Source of the DNA: Halomonas sp. CH40
Lineage (GTDB): Bacteria; Pseudomonadota; Gammaproteobacteria; Pseudomonadales; Halomonadaceae
DNA length: 64,000 bases
Assembly (NCBI GenBank): GCA_041875495.1
Contig: CP112982.1
Span: 248,001-312,000 of the forward strand
Reading direction: 5' to 3'
A program made the translations under genes and the position numbers. Shown here piece by piece: positions 1 to 8,874 of the stretch. Position 1 is the first letter of the stretch; every line of letters begins with the position of its first letter. A model generated the notes under the pieces. It was not told the DNA's origin. It was given only the letters and a program-made list of their open reading frames with translations, and searched no databases.

Positions 1-1
1 C

Positions 2-445
2 AATCATCATTCCACCTATATTGCCGAGCTTTACCGTGAGGGGCGGCTAGCCTTCAGCCCCTGGAAAGGCGGTAGTGTGACCTATCACGACCCCTGCTAT
101 CTGGGCCGCTATAACGGTGAATATGACGCCCCGCGTGATGTGTTGAAAGCACTGGGTATCGAGGTCAAGGAAATGCAGCGTTCCGGCTACCGTTCGCGCT
201 GCTGTGGCGGCGGCGGTGGGGCGCCGATCACCGATATTCCCGGCAAGCAGCGGATTCCTGACATGCGCATGCAGGATGTCGGCGAAACCGGGGCTGACCT
301 GGTGGCGGTGGGCTGCCCGCAATGTACGGCCATGCTGGAAGGCGTGGTGGATGCTACCGCCGAGGTGCGTGATATAGCCGAACTGGTGGCCGATGCCCTG
401 GTGGCGTCTCCTGCCAGTATTCAGGCTGAGGAGGTAACCCCATGA
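2..445 (+). CDS. dgcB: Dimethylglycine demethylase Fe-S subunit DgcB, C-terminal part (runs in from the left edge)
   Basis: C-terminal end of the iron-sulfur subunit of the dimethylglycine demethylase that converts dimethylglycine to sarcosine; the frame is open from base 2, so the start lies outside the window. About 147 residues are visible. They contain an HDPC motif (fragment residues 29-32), a Cys-Cys-Gly followed by a glycine run (67-73) and a GCPQC motif, the pattern of the CCG cysteine-rich domains of heterodisulfide-reductase-like subunits. The stop overlaps the start of the next gene by 4 bases (ATGA), indicating translational coupling. The dgcB-etfA-etfB order is the known arrangement in pseudomonads and halomonads, where the flavoproteins take the electrons. 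The assignment to DgcB rather than another CCG-domain oxidoreductase rests partly on this context. Confidence 0.85.
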   Translation, partial: NHHSTYIAELYREGRLAFSPWKGGSVTYHDPCYLGRYNGEYDAPRDVLKALGIEVKEMQRSGYRSRCCGGGGGAPITDIPGKQRIPDMRMQDVGETGADLVAVGCPQCTAMLEGVVDATAEVRDIAELVADALVASPASIQAEEVTP

Positions 446-1710
446 GTGAACTCAAACGCCGTAACCCACGCCTTGAGTGGATTGCCCGCAACCGTCTGCA
501 TCCAGAGCATGCCAGCGTGTTGGCCACACTGGGCCAGGGGCAAGCCAGCGAATGGCAGGGCCCCAATGGCCTGAGGCGCAAGAATCCCCATGCCATCGGC
601 TTTATTGGCCCTAACGGCATCAAGCGGATTGACCGCAGCGGTGCCCAGCAGGGAGGTGCCCGCCAGGCCGGTGGGGCGGCCCAGGTGCAGGAAAGCCGCC
701 GCGCGGTGGTGATTGAGTCTCCTGCCTTTTATATCGCTGTGGTGCCGGATATGACGGGCGGCCGCCTGTCATCCCACGATAAAGACCTGCTTGGCCTGGC
801 CCGCCAGCTGGCGGACGCCAAGGAAGATGCTCCAGGAGCCGTGCTCGCCATTCTCCCGGCGGAACACAGGGAGCAGCAGCTGGGGGACGCAGGCATTGAC
901 AGGGTGATTATTCTGCCCGAAGCCCCGGCAGGCCAATTTGGCCCTGATCATCAGCTGCCTCTGCTGGAAAGCGTTGAGCGCACCTTTGGCCCGTGCCACT
1001 GGCTGGTGCCGGATTCTGCCCTGGGCGGTGGAGACCTTGGCCGCCGCCTGGCCATGCGTTTGCAGGAAAGGCCCGCCACCGGCGTGTGGCGGATCGAGCC
1101 GGACGACTCAGCACCGCTGGGTTGGGGTTGCACGGCTCGGGGAGCGGCGGACAGCCTGGACATCCAGCGCCCGCTGCCCAGGGTGGTGCTGGCGCTGGCG
1201 GAATGCGCTGAGCCGGTTGACCAAAGCCGTCATGCTGCCGAGGCGCTGACGCTGGAAGGCACGCCGTCGGCGTTTGCCACGCGTATCAATGATCAGGGGG
1301 CGGTGGCCGTCGACCCGGCCAGCATTGCCCTGGCTGAGGCGGAATTTATCCTTTCCGGCGGTAACGGCGTCAAAGATTGGGAGGGCTTTCATCAGGCAGC
1401 CAAAGCCTTGGGCGCCACCGAAGGCGCATCACGGGTGGCCGTCGACGATGGCTTTATGGCGCGTGACCGCCAGGTGGGCGCCAGTGGCACCTGGGTGACG
1501 GCAAGGGTTTATCTGGCAGTCGGTATTTCCGGCGCCATTCAACACCTGCAGGGTATTCAGAGCTGTGACAAGGTGATTGCCATCAACATGGATGCCGGCT
1601 GTGACATGATCAAACGTGCCGATCTGGCCGTGATTGGCGACAGTACGCAGATTCTGGCCGCGCTGGTGGCCAAGGTTCAGCAACAAGGAGGGGCGCGCGA
1701 TGCAGCCTGA
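442..1710 (+). CDS. etfA: Electron transfer flavoprotein alpha-like subunit (DgcAB electron acceptor)
   Basis: 422-residue FixB/EtfA-like protein. The C-terminal third holds the FAD-binding region: VAVDDGFM, then Q-VG-SG-W (about 335-350), then GISGAIQHLQG and INMDAGCDMIKRAD. These match the conserved segments of ETF alpha that cradle FAD. The N-terminal half is longer and more divergent than in housekeeping EtfA (about 310 residues), as is usual for the copies beside dgcAB. Together with the next gene it should accept electrons from dimethylglycine demethylase and pass them to the quinone pool. The start at 442 overlaps the dgcB stop and is preceded by GAGGAGG. The end overlaps the next gene by 11 bases. 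Confidence 0.88.
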   Translation: MSELKRRNPRLEWIARNRLHPEHASVLATLGQGQASEWQGPNGLRRKNPHAIGFIGPNGIKRIDRSGAQQGGARQAGGAAQVQESRRAVVIESPAFYIAVVPDMTGGRLSSHDKDLLGLARQLADAKEDAPGAVLAILPAEHREQQLGDAGIDRVIILPEAPAGQFGPDHQLPLLESVERTFGPCHWLVPDSALGGGDLGRRLAMRLQERPATGVWRIEPDDSAPLGWGCTARGAADSLDIQRPLPRVVLALAECAEPVDQSRHAAEALTLEGTPSAFATRINDQGAVAVDPASIALAEAEFILSGGNGVKDWEGFHQAAKALGATEGASRVAVDDGFMARDRQVGASGTWVTARVYLAVGISGAIQHLQGIQSCDKVIAINMDAGCDMIKRADLAVIGDSTQILAALVAKVQQQGGARDAA

Positions 1711-2506
1711 TAAAGCGCTGGATATTGCCGTGCTGGTATCCCTGGGCCGCCACCCGCTAACCGGGCGCCCACGGCGCGCCGATCACGATGCCCGCGGCGT
1801 TGAGCTGGCGCTAGGGGTGGAATCCCAATACGCCAACGCCCAGCTGGAGCTGGTTCACGCCGGTAGCTGTAGTACCGACAGTGAAACCGCACTGCGAAGC
1901 TATCCGGGTATGGCCGGCCTGCCGTCAATGACTCTGCTGGAGCAGGAGGAGGGCGCTGACGTCATTCCGGTGCTGGGTGACCACCTTGCCCAGCGTGAGC
2001 CTCAACTGGTGCTGACCGGTTGCCGCGCAGAACGCGGTGAAGGCTCCGGGTTGCTGCCCTACGCGCTGGCGGAGCGCCTGGGCTGGCCGGTCGTCAACAA
2101 CCTGGCGGTGATCGAGCGCATTGAAAACGGGGTGGCCACGGTGCTTCAGGCCTTGCCACGTGGCCAGCGCAAACGCCTTCAGGTACGTCTGCCCGCCATC
2201 ATGAGCGTGGATAGCGCTGCCCCGGCGCCACGTCAGAGTGCCTTTGGCCCCGCGCGGCGGGCACAATTTGATTCTCAGGCGCTGGCCTCCGAGCCTGATG
2301 CTGAGCTGGCGCAATGGTCGCTTTCAGCAGCGCGCAAACGGCCAAAACGGCTGAAGATTGTCAAAGCCGCTTCTGCACGGGAGCGTTTCAAGGCCGCCGC
2401 CGCCAAGGCCGAAGGCGGCAGTGGCCAGGTGCTTGACGGAGTGAGTGCCGACCAGGGTGCTGATGCCATTCTCAAGCTGCTTAATGAAGAAGGCGTGCTG
2501 CGCTGA
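1700..2506 (+). CDS. etfB: Electron transfer flavoprotein beta-like subunit
   Basis: 268-residue EtfB/FixA-like protein, partner of the upstream alpha subunit. The start chosen is the ATG at 1700 (MQPDKALDIAVLVSLGRHP), which has AAGGAGGG about 8 bases upstream. A longer frame from 1634 would lie inside etfA and gives an unlikely Arg/Trp-rich N-terminus. Recognisable parts are the N-terminal nucleotide-binding strand (DIAVLVSLGRHP), the ADHDARGVELAL segment and the central LTGCRAERGEGSGLLPYALAERLGWP stretch, which corresponds to the ETF-beta region around the conserved GxxG. The C-terminal 60 residues are Lys/Arg/Ala-rich, as in other dgc-linked EtfB. Last gene of the run before a 111-base gap. 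Confidence 0.86.
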   Translation: MQPDKALDIAVLVSLGRHPLTGRPRRADHDARGVELALGVESQYANAQLELVHAGSCSTDSETALRSYPGMAGLPSMTLLEQEEGADVIPVLGDHLAQREPQLVLTGCRAERGEGSGLLPYALAERLGWPVVNNLAVIERIENGVATVLQALPRGQRKRLQVRLPAIMSVDSAAPAPRQSAFGPARRAQFDSQALASEPDAELAQWSLSAARKRPKRLKIVKAASARERFKAAAAKAEGGSGQVLDGVSADQGADAILKLLNEEGVLR

Positions 2507-2617
2507 GCTCGAATCAGTCGCAGTGTCAGAAAGGGCAAGGCTAGCGTTTTAGCCATTGCTACGACTATTACAGCTACAACAATCATTACAACTACAACAA
2601 TGAGAGAGGAAATCATC

Positions 2618-3811
2618 ATGAGCCAAGGTAATCGCGGTGTCGTCTACAAAGGGCCGGGTAAGGTAGCCGTTGAAAGCATTCCGTTCCCGGAGCTCTCACT
2701 TGGCAAGCGCAAGTGCGAACATGGCGTCATCCTTAAAGTTATCACCACCAACATCTGCGGCAGCGACCAACATATGGTGCGTGGCCGTACCACGGCTCCG
2801 GAAGGTTTGGTGCTGGGTCACGAGATCACCGGTGAGGTCATCGAGTGTGGCCGTGACGTGGAATTTCTGAGCGTGGGTGACATCGTCTCGGTACCGTTCA
2901 ACATTGCCTGCGGGCGCTGCCGTAACTGTAAGGAAGGCCAGACAGGTATCTGCCTGAACGTTAATCCGGCACGCCCGGGGGCTGCCTATGGCTATGTCGA
3001 CATGGGCGGCTGGGTTGGCGGTCAGACGGAATACGTCATGGTGCCTTACGCAGACTTCAACCTGCTCAAGTTCCCGGATCGAGAGCAGTCGATGGAAAAA
3101 ATCGGCGACCTTACCCTGCTGTCGGATATCTTCCCGACCGGCTTCCATGGCTGCTATACCGCAGGCGTCGGCCCCGGTAGTACTGTCTACATTGCCGGTG
3201 CGGGCCCGGTGGGGCTTGCCGCTGCGGTATCGGCACAGCTGCTTGGCGCAGCGTGTGTGATTGTGGGTGATATGAACCCCGAGCGCCTTGAACAGGCCCG
3301 TAAGTTTGGCTGCGAGACCCTGGATCTGCGTCAGGACACCCCGATGGCCGATATGCTTGAACCTATTCTTGGCGAGCGTGAGGTTGACAGTGCGGTGGAC
3401 GCTGTGGGCTTCGAGGCCCGTTGCCATGGCCATAATCACGCCCATGAGCAGCCTGCCACTGTGCTCAATGCCTGTATGGATATTACCCGTGCCGGGGGGC
3501 AGATTGGTATTCCTGGCCTTTACGTCACCGAGGACCCGGGCGCCTCCACCAGCGAAGCCAGACTGGGTAACCTGTCCATGCGCCTCGGGCTGGGTTGGGC
3601 TAAGTCGCACTCCTTCCATACCGGTCAATGTCCGGTGATGAAATACCACCGTCAGCTGATGCAGGCAATCCTGTTTGACAAGGTGCAGATTGCCAAGGCG
3701 GTCAACGTTCAGTTTATCTCCCTGGACGATGCGCCGCGTGGCTATGCTGACTTTGATGGTGGTGTGGCCAAGAAGTTTGTCATGGACCCGCACGGCAGCG
3801 TCGCCGCCTGA
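2618..3811 (+). CDS. fdhA: Glutathione-independent formaldehyde dehydrogenase (Zn, NAD-dependent)
   Basis: 397-residue zinc-dependent medium-chain dehydrogenase that oxidises formaldehyde to formate with NAD and no added thiol. Catalytic zinc ligands are visible as Cys47 (NICGSDQH) and His68-Glu69 (LGHEITGEV). The structural-zinc lobe has Cys98, 101, 104 and 112. The Rossmann motif GAGPVGLAAA lies near residue 195. Length and spacing fit the Pseudomonas putida enzyme. The start at 2618 has GAGAGGA upstream; the in-frame ATG at 2600 would add six residues ahead of that site and is less likely. A perfect hairpin follows the stop. In this context it detoxifies formaldehyde released by GbcAB and DgcAB. 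Confidence 0.95.
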   Translation: MSQGNRGVVYKGPGKVAVESIPFPELSLGKRKCEHGVILKVITTNICGSDQHMVRGRTTAPEGLVLGHEITGEVIECGRDVEFLSVGDIVSVPFNIACGRCRNCKEGQTGICLNVNPARPGAAYGYVDMGGWVGGQTEYVMVPYADFNLLKFPDREQSMEKIGDLTLLSDIFPTGFHGCYTAGVGPGSTVYIAGAGPVGLAAAVSAQLLGAACVIVGDMNPERLEQARKFGCETLDLRQDTPMADMLEPILGEREVDSAVDAVGFEARCHGHNHAHEQPATVLNACMDITRAGGQIGIPGLYVTEDPGASTSEARLGNLSMRLGLGWAKSHSFHTGQCPVMKYHRQLMQAILFDKVQIAKAVNVQFISLDDAPRGYADFDGGVAKKFVMDPHGSVAA

Positions 3812-3820
3812 TGCCTTGAT

Positions 3821-3851
3821 GGGCCGCCTGAGACCAGGCGGCCCTCCTGGG
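3821..3851 (+). terminator. Intrinsic terminator after fdhA
   Basis: A 10-bp perfect stem (GGGCCGCCTG at 3821-3830, CAGGCGGCCC at 3835-3844) with a 4-base loop lies nine bases after the fdhA stop. The T-rich tail is weak (TCCTGGGTTCTTC). It separates fdhA from the formate dehydrogenase operon. Confidence 0.7.
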
Positions 3852-4014
3852 TTCTTCAGTGCGATTTCATGGCCTGCGTGAAAATGCGAACGGCAAGCAA
3901 CCTGCCCAGAATCGCTATCCGCTGGGTGAAGTCGTTTTTAGGTATCGTGTTTTCACCTCTGTTTTGCCACTATCGACCCTATATTCTTTCCCCCAGCATT
4001 AAGATCGAGATGCC

Positions 4015-5733
4015 ATGACTGTTCACACAGAGATCCCCAAGCGCCGCCTGCGCGGCAAGCCACGTGGCCGCTCACTTGCCGCGGACGCCCTGGATGCCTT
4101 GCGTCAACTGCTCGGTGATGAACGCGAGCAGCCGCAGCGGCGCCAACGTGATCTGTTGATCGAACATCTGCACGTGATTCAGGATGCCCTTGGCCACTTG
4201 CCGCTGACCCATCTACGCGCCCTGGCCGCTTACATGAACCTGCCCATGGCCGAGGTATATGAAACCGCCACCTTTTACGCCCACTTTGATGTCATCCACG
4301 ACGATCAATCACCACCTCCAGCGCTGACGCTGCGGGTATGTGATTCCCTGTCCTGCCAGCTGGCCGGTGCTGACGCTCTGCGCAATGAACTTGCGGCAGG
4401 CACCGACCCCGCCGAGGTGCGCGTGCTGCGCGCCCCCTGCATGGGCCGCTGTGATACAGCGCCTGTGGTGGAAGTGGGCCATTACCATCTGGGCCATGCC
4501 AGTGTTGAGCGCGTTCAGGCGGCCATCGCTGCCGATCACACTCACCCTGAGCCGGTAGACTGGCCGCGCCTTGACGCGTACCGGCAAACCGGTGGTTACG
4601 CCCTGCTCAACGCCTGCCGGGCGGGGGAGATGAGTGTTGAAAGCCTGATGGACACCCTGGAAAAGGCCAAGCTGCGCGGGCTGGGGGGCGCGGGTTTCCC
4701 GACCTTTAAAAAATGGTTTTTCGTCCGCGCCGAAGCCGGGCCGCGCTATTGCGCCATCAACGCCGATGAAGGCGAGCCGGGCACTTTCAAGGACCGTTAT
4801 TACCTGGAGCGCGCCCCCCATCAGTTTCTCGAAGGCGCCCTGATCAGCGCCTGGGCGGTGGAAGCAGACGCTCTGTACATCTACTTGCGTGATGAATACC
4901 CAGCGCTGCATACGGTGTTGCATCAGGCCATTGCGGAGCTGGAAGCCGCCGGGCTGGTGGCGCCGGGCTATATCGTGGTGCGCCGTGGAGCAGGCGCCTA
5001 TATCTGCGGGGAAGAGTCGGCGATGATCGAATCGCTGGAAGGCAAGCCCGGCAAGCCTCGCCATCGGCCGCCGTTTGTGGCCCAGCGTGGATTATTTGAC
5101 CGCCCGACCTTGGTCAATAACGTCGAAACCGTCTACTGGATTCCGGCCATTTATGCCCAGGGTGCCGAATGGTTTGCCAGTCACGGCCGCCATGGGCGCA
5201 GCGGCCTGCGCAGCTTTTCGGTCTCTGGCCGGGTGAACAAGCCCGGCGTGCATCTGGCCCCGGCCGGCATCACCCTGAACGAACTGATTAACGAATACGC
5301 CGGTGGCATGCAGAACGGCCACACCCTGGCCGGGTATCTGCCTGGCGGTGCCTCGGGCGGTATTCTGCCTGCCAGCAAGGCGGATATTCCGCTGGATTTC
5401 GACACCCTGCAGGAGCACGGCTGTTTTATCGGCTCGGCGGCGGTGGTAGTGCTCTCCGATCAGGACAGCCTGCGTAATGTGGCGACCAATCTGCTGGGCT
5501 TTTTCGCCGATGAATCCTGTGGCCAGTGTACGCCCTGTCGCGTGGGTACCGAGAAAATGCTCACCCTGCTGGAACGCAGTACCTGGGATGTCGACACGCT
5601 GGAACGGCTTTCCCAGGTGATGATGGATGCGTCCATCTGCGGCCTGGGGCAAGCCGCCCCCAATCCAGTGCTGGGCCTGCTGCGCGATTTCCGCACTGAG
5701 CTCGCCGCCCAGAACGTCATTATCAAAGGGTAA
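4015..5733 (+). CDS. fdsB: NAD-dependent formate dehydrogenase, fused gamma-beta subunit (FdsG-FdsB type)
   Basis: 572-residue fusion of the NuoE-like gamma and NuoF-like beta subunits of a soluble NAD-linked formate dehydrogenase; it carries electrons from the molybdenum subunit to NAD. Residues 25-175 are the thioredoxin-like [2Fe-2S] domain with Cys109, Cys114, Cys142 and Cys146. From about residue 185 the NuoF-like part begins: the NADH/FMN glycine-rich motif RGLGGAGFPTFKKW, then NADEGEPGTFKDR, then GAGAYICGEE. The [4Fe-4S] motif SCGQCTPCR sits near residue 500, with the fourth Cys at ICGLGQ. In many bacteria these are two separate genes. Eleven bases separate it from the alpha-subunit gene. 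Confidence 0.93.
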   Translation: MTVHTEIPKRRLRGKPRGRSLAADALDALRQLLGDEREQPQRRQRDLLIEHLHVIQDALGHLPLTHLRALAAYMNLPMAEVYETATFYAHFDVIHDDQSPPPALTLRVCDSLSCQLAGADALRNELAAGTDPAEVRVLRAPCMGRCDTAPVVEVGHYHLGHASVERVQAAIAADHTHPEPVDWPRLDAYRQTGGYALLNACRAGEMSVESLMDTLEKAKLRGLGGAGFPTFKKWFFVRAEAGPRYCAINADEGEPGTFKDRYYLERAPHQFLEGALISAWAVEADALYIYLRDEYPALHTVLHQAIAELEAAGLVAPGYIVVRRGAGAYICGEESAMIESLEGKPGKPRHRPPFVAQRGLFDRPTLVNNVETVYWIPAIYAQGAEWFASHGRHGRSGLRSFSVSGRVNKPGVHLAPAGITLNELINEYAGGMQNGHTLAGYLPGGASGGILPASKADIPLDFDTLQEHGCFIGSAAVVVLSDQDSLRNVATNLLGFFADESCGQCTPCRVGTEKMLTLLERSTWDVDTLERLSQVMMDASICGLGQAAPNPVLGLLRDFRTELAAQNVIIKG

Positions 5734-5743
5734 GGAGCACCTG

Positions 5744-8578
5744 ATGAACCAAGAGACCTTTACCCTCACGCTGGATGGTGCAGCCGTGACGGCTTACCCC
5801 GGCGACACCCTCTGGCAGGTTGCCAAGCGCGCCGGAGAAACCATTCCGCACCTGTGCTTCAAGGATGCCGAGGGCTACCGCGCCGACGGCAACTGCCGCG
5901 CCTGCATGGTCGAGGTGCAAGGCGAACGCGCCCTGGTCGCCAGCTGCCTGCGTGAGGCCAAGCCCGGCATGGTGGTGCATAGTGCCACCTCTGAACGCTC
6001 GCGGGTGGCCCGCGAAGGCGTGCTGGAAATGCTCGCCGTGGATCAACCGCCCCGGGAGCAGAGTCCGGACGCCTCCAGCCATTTCTGGGCCATGGCCGAT
6101 CAACTGGCGATTGATGTCGGTGAGGTAAGTCAGCGCTTACCCAAGCGCAGCGAACGAACTACGCCCACCGTGCACCATGTGGCCGAGCGCGAAAGCGCCG
6201 TCGTCAAAGACCGCTCGCACAGTGCCATGGCGGTCAACCTCGACGCCTGCATTGAATGCAACCTGTGTGTACGCGCCTGCCGTGAAGTGCAGGTCAACGA
6301 CGTCATCGGGCTGGCCCATCGTGGCAGTGCCTCAAAAATCGTTTTCGACTTTGATGACCCCATGGGCGACAGCACCTGTGTGGCCTGTGGCGAATGCGTG
6401 CAGGCCTGCCCGACCGGGGCCCTGATGCCCGCCACTCTGGTTGACGAACACGGCGTGGGGGACAGTGCCGCGACCGATAAACAGGTCGACTCCGTCTGCC
6501 CCTATTGCGGCGTCGGCTGCCAGCTGACCTACCACCTCAAGAACGACGAGATTGTCTATGTGGAAGGCCGCAACGGGCCGTCCAACCATAATCGCCTGTG
6601 CGTGAAAGGTCGCTTTGGGTTTGACTACCCACGCCATCCGTCACGCCTGACCACCCCGCTGATCCGCCGTGAGGGTGTGGCCAAGGGGCTTGATCCGGAC
6701 TTCGACCCCGCCCAGCCGCTGACTCACTTCCGTGAGGCCAGCTGGGAAGAAGCGCTGGAATTTGCCGCCACCGGCCTGATCAACCTGAAAAAAGGACAAG
6801 GGCCGCAGGCGCTGGCCGGTTTCGGTAGCGCCAAATGCTCCAACGAAGAAGCCTGGTTGTTCCAGAAGCTGATCCGCACCGGCTTTGGCACCAATAACGT
6901 CGATCACTGCACAAGGCTGTGCCACGCAAGTTCAGTGGCGGCGCTGATGGAATGCCTGGGCTCCGGTGCGGTTACCGCGTCCTTTATGCAGGCGGCCAAC
7001 GCCGATGTGGTGATTCTCACCGGCTGCAACCCGGCGGTAAACCATCCGGTCGCGGCCACCTTCTTCAAACAGGCCGCCAAGCGCGGCACCCGGTTCATCA
7101 TTATCGACCCGCGGGGCCAGGCGCTGGATGCCTACGCCCACCTGAGCGTGCGCTTTAAACCCGGTTCTGACGTGGCGCTGTTCAATGCGCTACTCAATGT
7201 CATCGTCACTGAAGGTCTCTTTGATGAGACCTATATCACCGAGCATACCGAAGGCTTCGAGGCCCTCAAGACTCATGTGGTCGACATGACCCCAGAGGCC
7301 ATGAGCGAGCAGTGTGGCGTAGACGCCGAGACCCTTCGCGAGGTGGCGCGCCTGTATGCCAATGCCGAGCGCGCCATGATCTTCTGGGGCATGGGCATCT
7401 CCCAGCATACCCACGGCACCGACAACGCCCGCTGCCTGATCTCGCTGGCCCTGGCCTGTGGCCATACCGGGCGGCCTGGCACCGGCCTGCACCCGCTGCG
7501 TGGCCAGAACAACGTTCAGGGCGCCTCAGATGCGGGTATGATCCCCATGGTGATGCCTGACTATCAACCGGTCGGCGATGATCAACTGCGCTCCGCCTTC
7601 GAGGAGCTGTGGAATACGCCGCTGGATAATCAGCCCGGCCTGACCGTGGTCGAGATCATGGATGCCATTCATGACGGCACCATTCGCGGCATGTATATCC
7701 TGGGTGAAAACCCGGCCATGTCTGACCCCGATCTCACCCACGCCCGTGAGGCGCTCGGCAAGCTGGAGCATCTGGTGGTGCAGGACCTGTTCGTGACCGA
7801 AACCGCCCAGTTCGCCGACGTGATTCTGCCGGCTTCGGCCTGGCCCGAGAAAGACGGCAGCGTGACCAACACCAACCGTCAGGTGCAGCTGGGCCGTGCG
7901 GCCATGCCGCTGCCCGGCGATGCCCGCCCGGACTGGTGGATCATCCAGCAGCTGGCCAACCGCTTCGGCCTGGGCTGGCACTACCAGCACCCCAGCGAGG
8001 TGTTTGCGGAAATGAAGCAGGGCATGGCCTCGCTGGACCATATCAGCTGGGAACGCCTGGAACGCGAACAGTCGGTGACCTACCCCTGCCCGAGTGACGA
8101 CGCCCCCGGCCAGGACGTCGTCTTTGGCGATGCCTTCCCCCGCGAAGGCGGCAAGGCCAAGTTCGCCGCCACCCGTCCCATTCCGCCGGATGAACCGGTG
8201 GATGACGACTACCCAACGGTGCTCACCACCGGCCGTCAGCTGGAGCACTGGCACACTGGCTCGATGACCCGGCGTGCCAAGGTGCTGGATGAGCTGGAGC
8301 CTGAAGCCGTGGCCAGCCTTTCCATCAATGAAATGCAGCGGCTGAAGTTGGCGCCGGGGGATTGGCTTTCGATTACCACTCGGCGTGGCCGCATCACACT
8401 GGCCGCACGGGTTGATCCTGGCATGCCGGATGGCATGGTATTTATCCCCTTCGCCTATGCCGAAGCGGCGGCTAACCTGCTGACCAACCCCGCGCTGGAC
8501 CCGGACGGCAAAATCCCCGAGTTCAAATACGCCGCCTGCCGCCTGGCCGCCGTCGAAAAAGAGGAGGTCACCTCATGA
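5744..8578 (+). CDS. fdsA: NAD-dependent formate dehydrogenase, molybdenum (alpha) subunit
   Basis: 944-residue catalytic subunit that oxidises formate to CO2 at a bis-MGD molybdenum site. Order of domains: NuoG-like [2Fe-2S] (Cys38, 51, 54, 68); two ferredoxin-type [4Fe-4S] motifs (CIECNLCVRAC and CVACGECVQACP); the proximal cluster motif CPYCGVGCQ; then the molybdopterin oxidoreductase body and a dinucleotide-binding C-terminal domain. The Mo ligand is Cys393 followed by His394 (CTRLCHASSV), encoded by an ordinary TGC, so this is not a selenoprotein. The start at 5744 has AAGGAG seven bases upstream; an upstream TTG-type extension inside fdsB is rejected. The stop overlaps the next ORF by four bases. 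Confidence 0.95.
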   Translation: MNQETFTLTLDGAAVTAYPGDTLWQVAKRAGETIPHLCFKDAEGYRADGNCRACMVEVQGERALVASCLREAKPGMVVHSATSERSRVAREGVLEMLAVDQPPREQSPDASSHFWAMADQLAIDVGEVSQRLPKRSERTTPTVHHVAERESAVVKDRSHSAMAVNLDACIECNLCVRACREVQVNDVIGLAHRGSASKIVFDFDDPMGDSTCVACGECVQACPTGALMPATLVDEHGVGDSAATDKQVDSVCPYCGVGCQLTYHLKNDEIVYVEGRNGPSNHNRLCVKGRFGFDYPRHPSRLTTPLIRREGVAKGLDPDFDPAQPLTHFREASWEEALEFAATGLINLKKGQGPQALAGFGSAKCSNEEAWLFQKLIRTGFGTNNVDHCTRLCHASSVAALMECLGSGAVTASFMQAANADVVILTGCNPAVNHPVAATFFKQAAKRGTRFIIIDPRGQALDAYAHLSVRFKPGSDVALFNALLNVIVTEGLFDETYITEHTEGFEALKTHVVDMTPEAMSEQCGVDAETLREVARLYANAERAMIFWGMGISQHTHGTDNARCLISLALACGHTGRPGTGLHPLRGQNNVQGASDAGMIPMVMPDYQPVGDDQLRSAFEELWNTPLDNQPGLTVVEIMDAIHDGTIRGMYILGENPAMSDPDLTHAREALGKLEHLVVQDLFVTETAQFADVILPASAWPEKDGSVTNTNRQVQLGRAAMPLPGDARPDWWIIQQLANRFGLGWHYQHPSEVFAEMKQGMASLDHISWERLEREQSVTYPCPSDDAPGQDVVFGDAFPREGGKAKFAATRPIPPDEPVDDDYPTVLTTGRQLEHWHTGSMTRRAKVLDELEPEAVASLSINEMQRLKLAPGDWLSITTRRGRITLAARVDPGMPDGMVFIPFAYAEAAANLLTNPALDPDGKIPEFKYAACRLAAVEKEEVTS

Positions 8579-8874
8579 TGATCACTGAGCTGGTGGATGG
8601 CGAAGATTTTCGCCAGCGCCTGATCAGTATTGGGCTGGTGCCGCCGGTGGACGCCAGCCCCGCTGACTTAGCCGAAATCGCCGCCTGCCGCTATCAGGCA
8701 GGTGGCCTGACCGCGCTGCCGGAAACCGTCGGGGATCTGCTGCGCTACAAGGAGGTGATGCTGCCGGAAGTGCTTGAGGCGATTGAGAAAGGCCTCTTGC
8801 CTCTGCTCGCAGGTAATGCCAATGACGGCCGTGCTGATGGTTGCGGTGCTTTTGGCGCTATGGACGATGTATGA
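8575..8874 (+). CDS. Small third gene of the formate dehydrogenase operon, 3' end replaced at a junction
   Basis: 99-residue ORF starting by ATGA overlap with fdsA, so it belongs to the formate dehydrogenase operon by position, where a small delta subunit is often found. I do not recognise the family from the sequence and see no clear match to FdsD. Residues 1 to about 78 (ending LLPLLAG) look like an ordinary GC-rich operon protein. The last 20 or so (NANDGRADGCGAFGAMDDV) are an out-of-frame reading of the next gene, whose real frame encodes QVMPMTAVLMVAV. The ORF is therefore probably a gene cut short by a deletion or island insertion near 8800-8812, with its tail read through foreign DNA. 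Confidence 0.6.
   Translation: MMITELVDGEDFRQRLISIGLVPPVDASPADLAEIAACRYQAGGLTALPETVGDLLRYKEVMLPEVLEAIEKGLLPLLAGNANDGRADGCGAFGAMDDV

Noticed and set aside
2696..3793. 365-codon open frame on the minus strand across fdhA
   Set aside because: It lies wholly antisense to a gene with clear zinc and NAD motifs; it has no ribosome site and no recognisable domain. Long antisense frames are common in high-GC DNA.
6900..6930. Possible selenocysteine site in the formate dehydrogenase alpha subunit
   Set aside because: The codon at the molybdenum ligand is TGC (Cys393) and the frame has no internal TGA.
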